Assembly (NCBI GenBank): GCA_041744735.1
Contig: JBGTKH010000450.1
Span: 1 to 5,082, forward strand
Source of the DNA: JBGTKH01 sp041744735
GTDB lineage: Bacteria; Planctomycetota; Planctomycetia; Pirellulales; Pirellulaceae
Reading direction: 5' to 3'
Length of the DNA: 5,082 nucleotides
The notes under the pieces are model-generated. The model was not told where the DNA came from. It worked only from the letters and a program-made list of their open reading frames with translations, and made no database searches. The position numbers were made by a program, and so were the translations under genes. How positions within the stretch are numbered: position 1 is the first letter of the stretch; every line of letters starts with the position of its first letter. This document shows positions 4,959 to 5,082 of the stretch, piece after piece.

Positions 4959-5082
4959 CTAAGCCTTTGAAATTCCAAGGACTTGCGCCAGGTAGTTGAT
5001 ATTCCAGCCGGCGATGCGCCGGCGCATGGCGATACTTTGCTTGTCGGTTTGCTGCTTGAGCAGGCTGATGGCGAAGCGTTTG
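4959..5082 (-). CDS. ISAs1-like transposase, C-terminal fragment (cut by the window edge)
   Basis: The minus strand encodes 40 residues ending at TAG 4961-4959: KRFAISLLKQQTDKQSIAMR followed by RRIAGWNINYLAQVLGISKA. The pattern of Ala/Leu-rich LLKQ, a basic KR/RRR stretch, AGW and a terminal YL..VL matches the extreme C-terminus of ISAs1-family DDE transposases, after the catalytic core. The rest of the gene lies beyond the right edge, so its integrity cannot be judged. The end of the element should lie within about 80 bp to the left of the stop, but no inverted repeat can be confirmed without the other end. Other DDE families are possible but less likely. Confidence 0.7.
   Translation of the reverse strand, partial: KRFAISLLKQQTDKQSIAMRRRIAGWNINYLAQVLGISKA

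Overview
The window looks like a piece of a planctomycete (Pirellulales-like) genome or metagenomic contig. This is inferred from the PhoD-type phosphatase with a DDHDTLKND segment, the ISAs1-like transposase end, the cassettes of small antitoxins and an aspartic protease, and intergenic dyad repeats built on CACTGGC/GCCAGTG. No rRNA, tRNA or other taxonomic marker is present, so the assignment is tentative.

Layout. (1) 1-752, plus strand: the C-terminal part of a PhoD-like metallophosphatase, cut by the left edge, with strongly GC-rich codon use. (2) 805-1804, minus strand: an accessory cluster. In transcription order it holds a small protein of 81 aa, a clan AA (retropepsin-like) aspartic protease interrupted by an in-frame TAG, and an XRE-type helix-turn-helix antitoxin whose GTG start overlaps the TGA of a short upstream reading frame. 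(3) 1887-2317, plus strand: a HigA-type XRE antitoxin split by a one-base frameshift, with no HigB toxin visible beside it. (4) 2318-2674: a non-coding region with a dyad repeat and, just before the next operon, three TTGACA hexamers and two mutually exclusive hairpins. (5) 2675-4539, plus strand: an intact two-gene operon of a SAMHD1/dGTPase-like HD phosphohydrolase and a YwgA/Panacea-like protein, coupled by an ATGA overlap. (6) 4540-4958: non-coding, with further dyad repeats. (7) 4959-5082, minus strand: the C-terminus of an ISAs1-like transposase, cut by the right edge.

The best candidate for an interesting system is the HD plus YwgA-like operon. It is intact, less GC-rich than the left part of the window, and sits in decaying antitoxin and IS DNA. 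The same 21-bp and 14-bp repeat sequences occur on both sides of it. An HD dNTP triphosphohydrolase tightly coupled to a small YwgA/SocA-like partner is compatible with controlled dNTP depletion (toxin-antitoxin or phage defence) or with housekeeping nucleotide control; the sequence alone does not decide. The two damaged genes to its left point to an accessory island undergoing turnover, or to local assembly errors, and read coverage would separate these.
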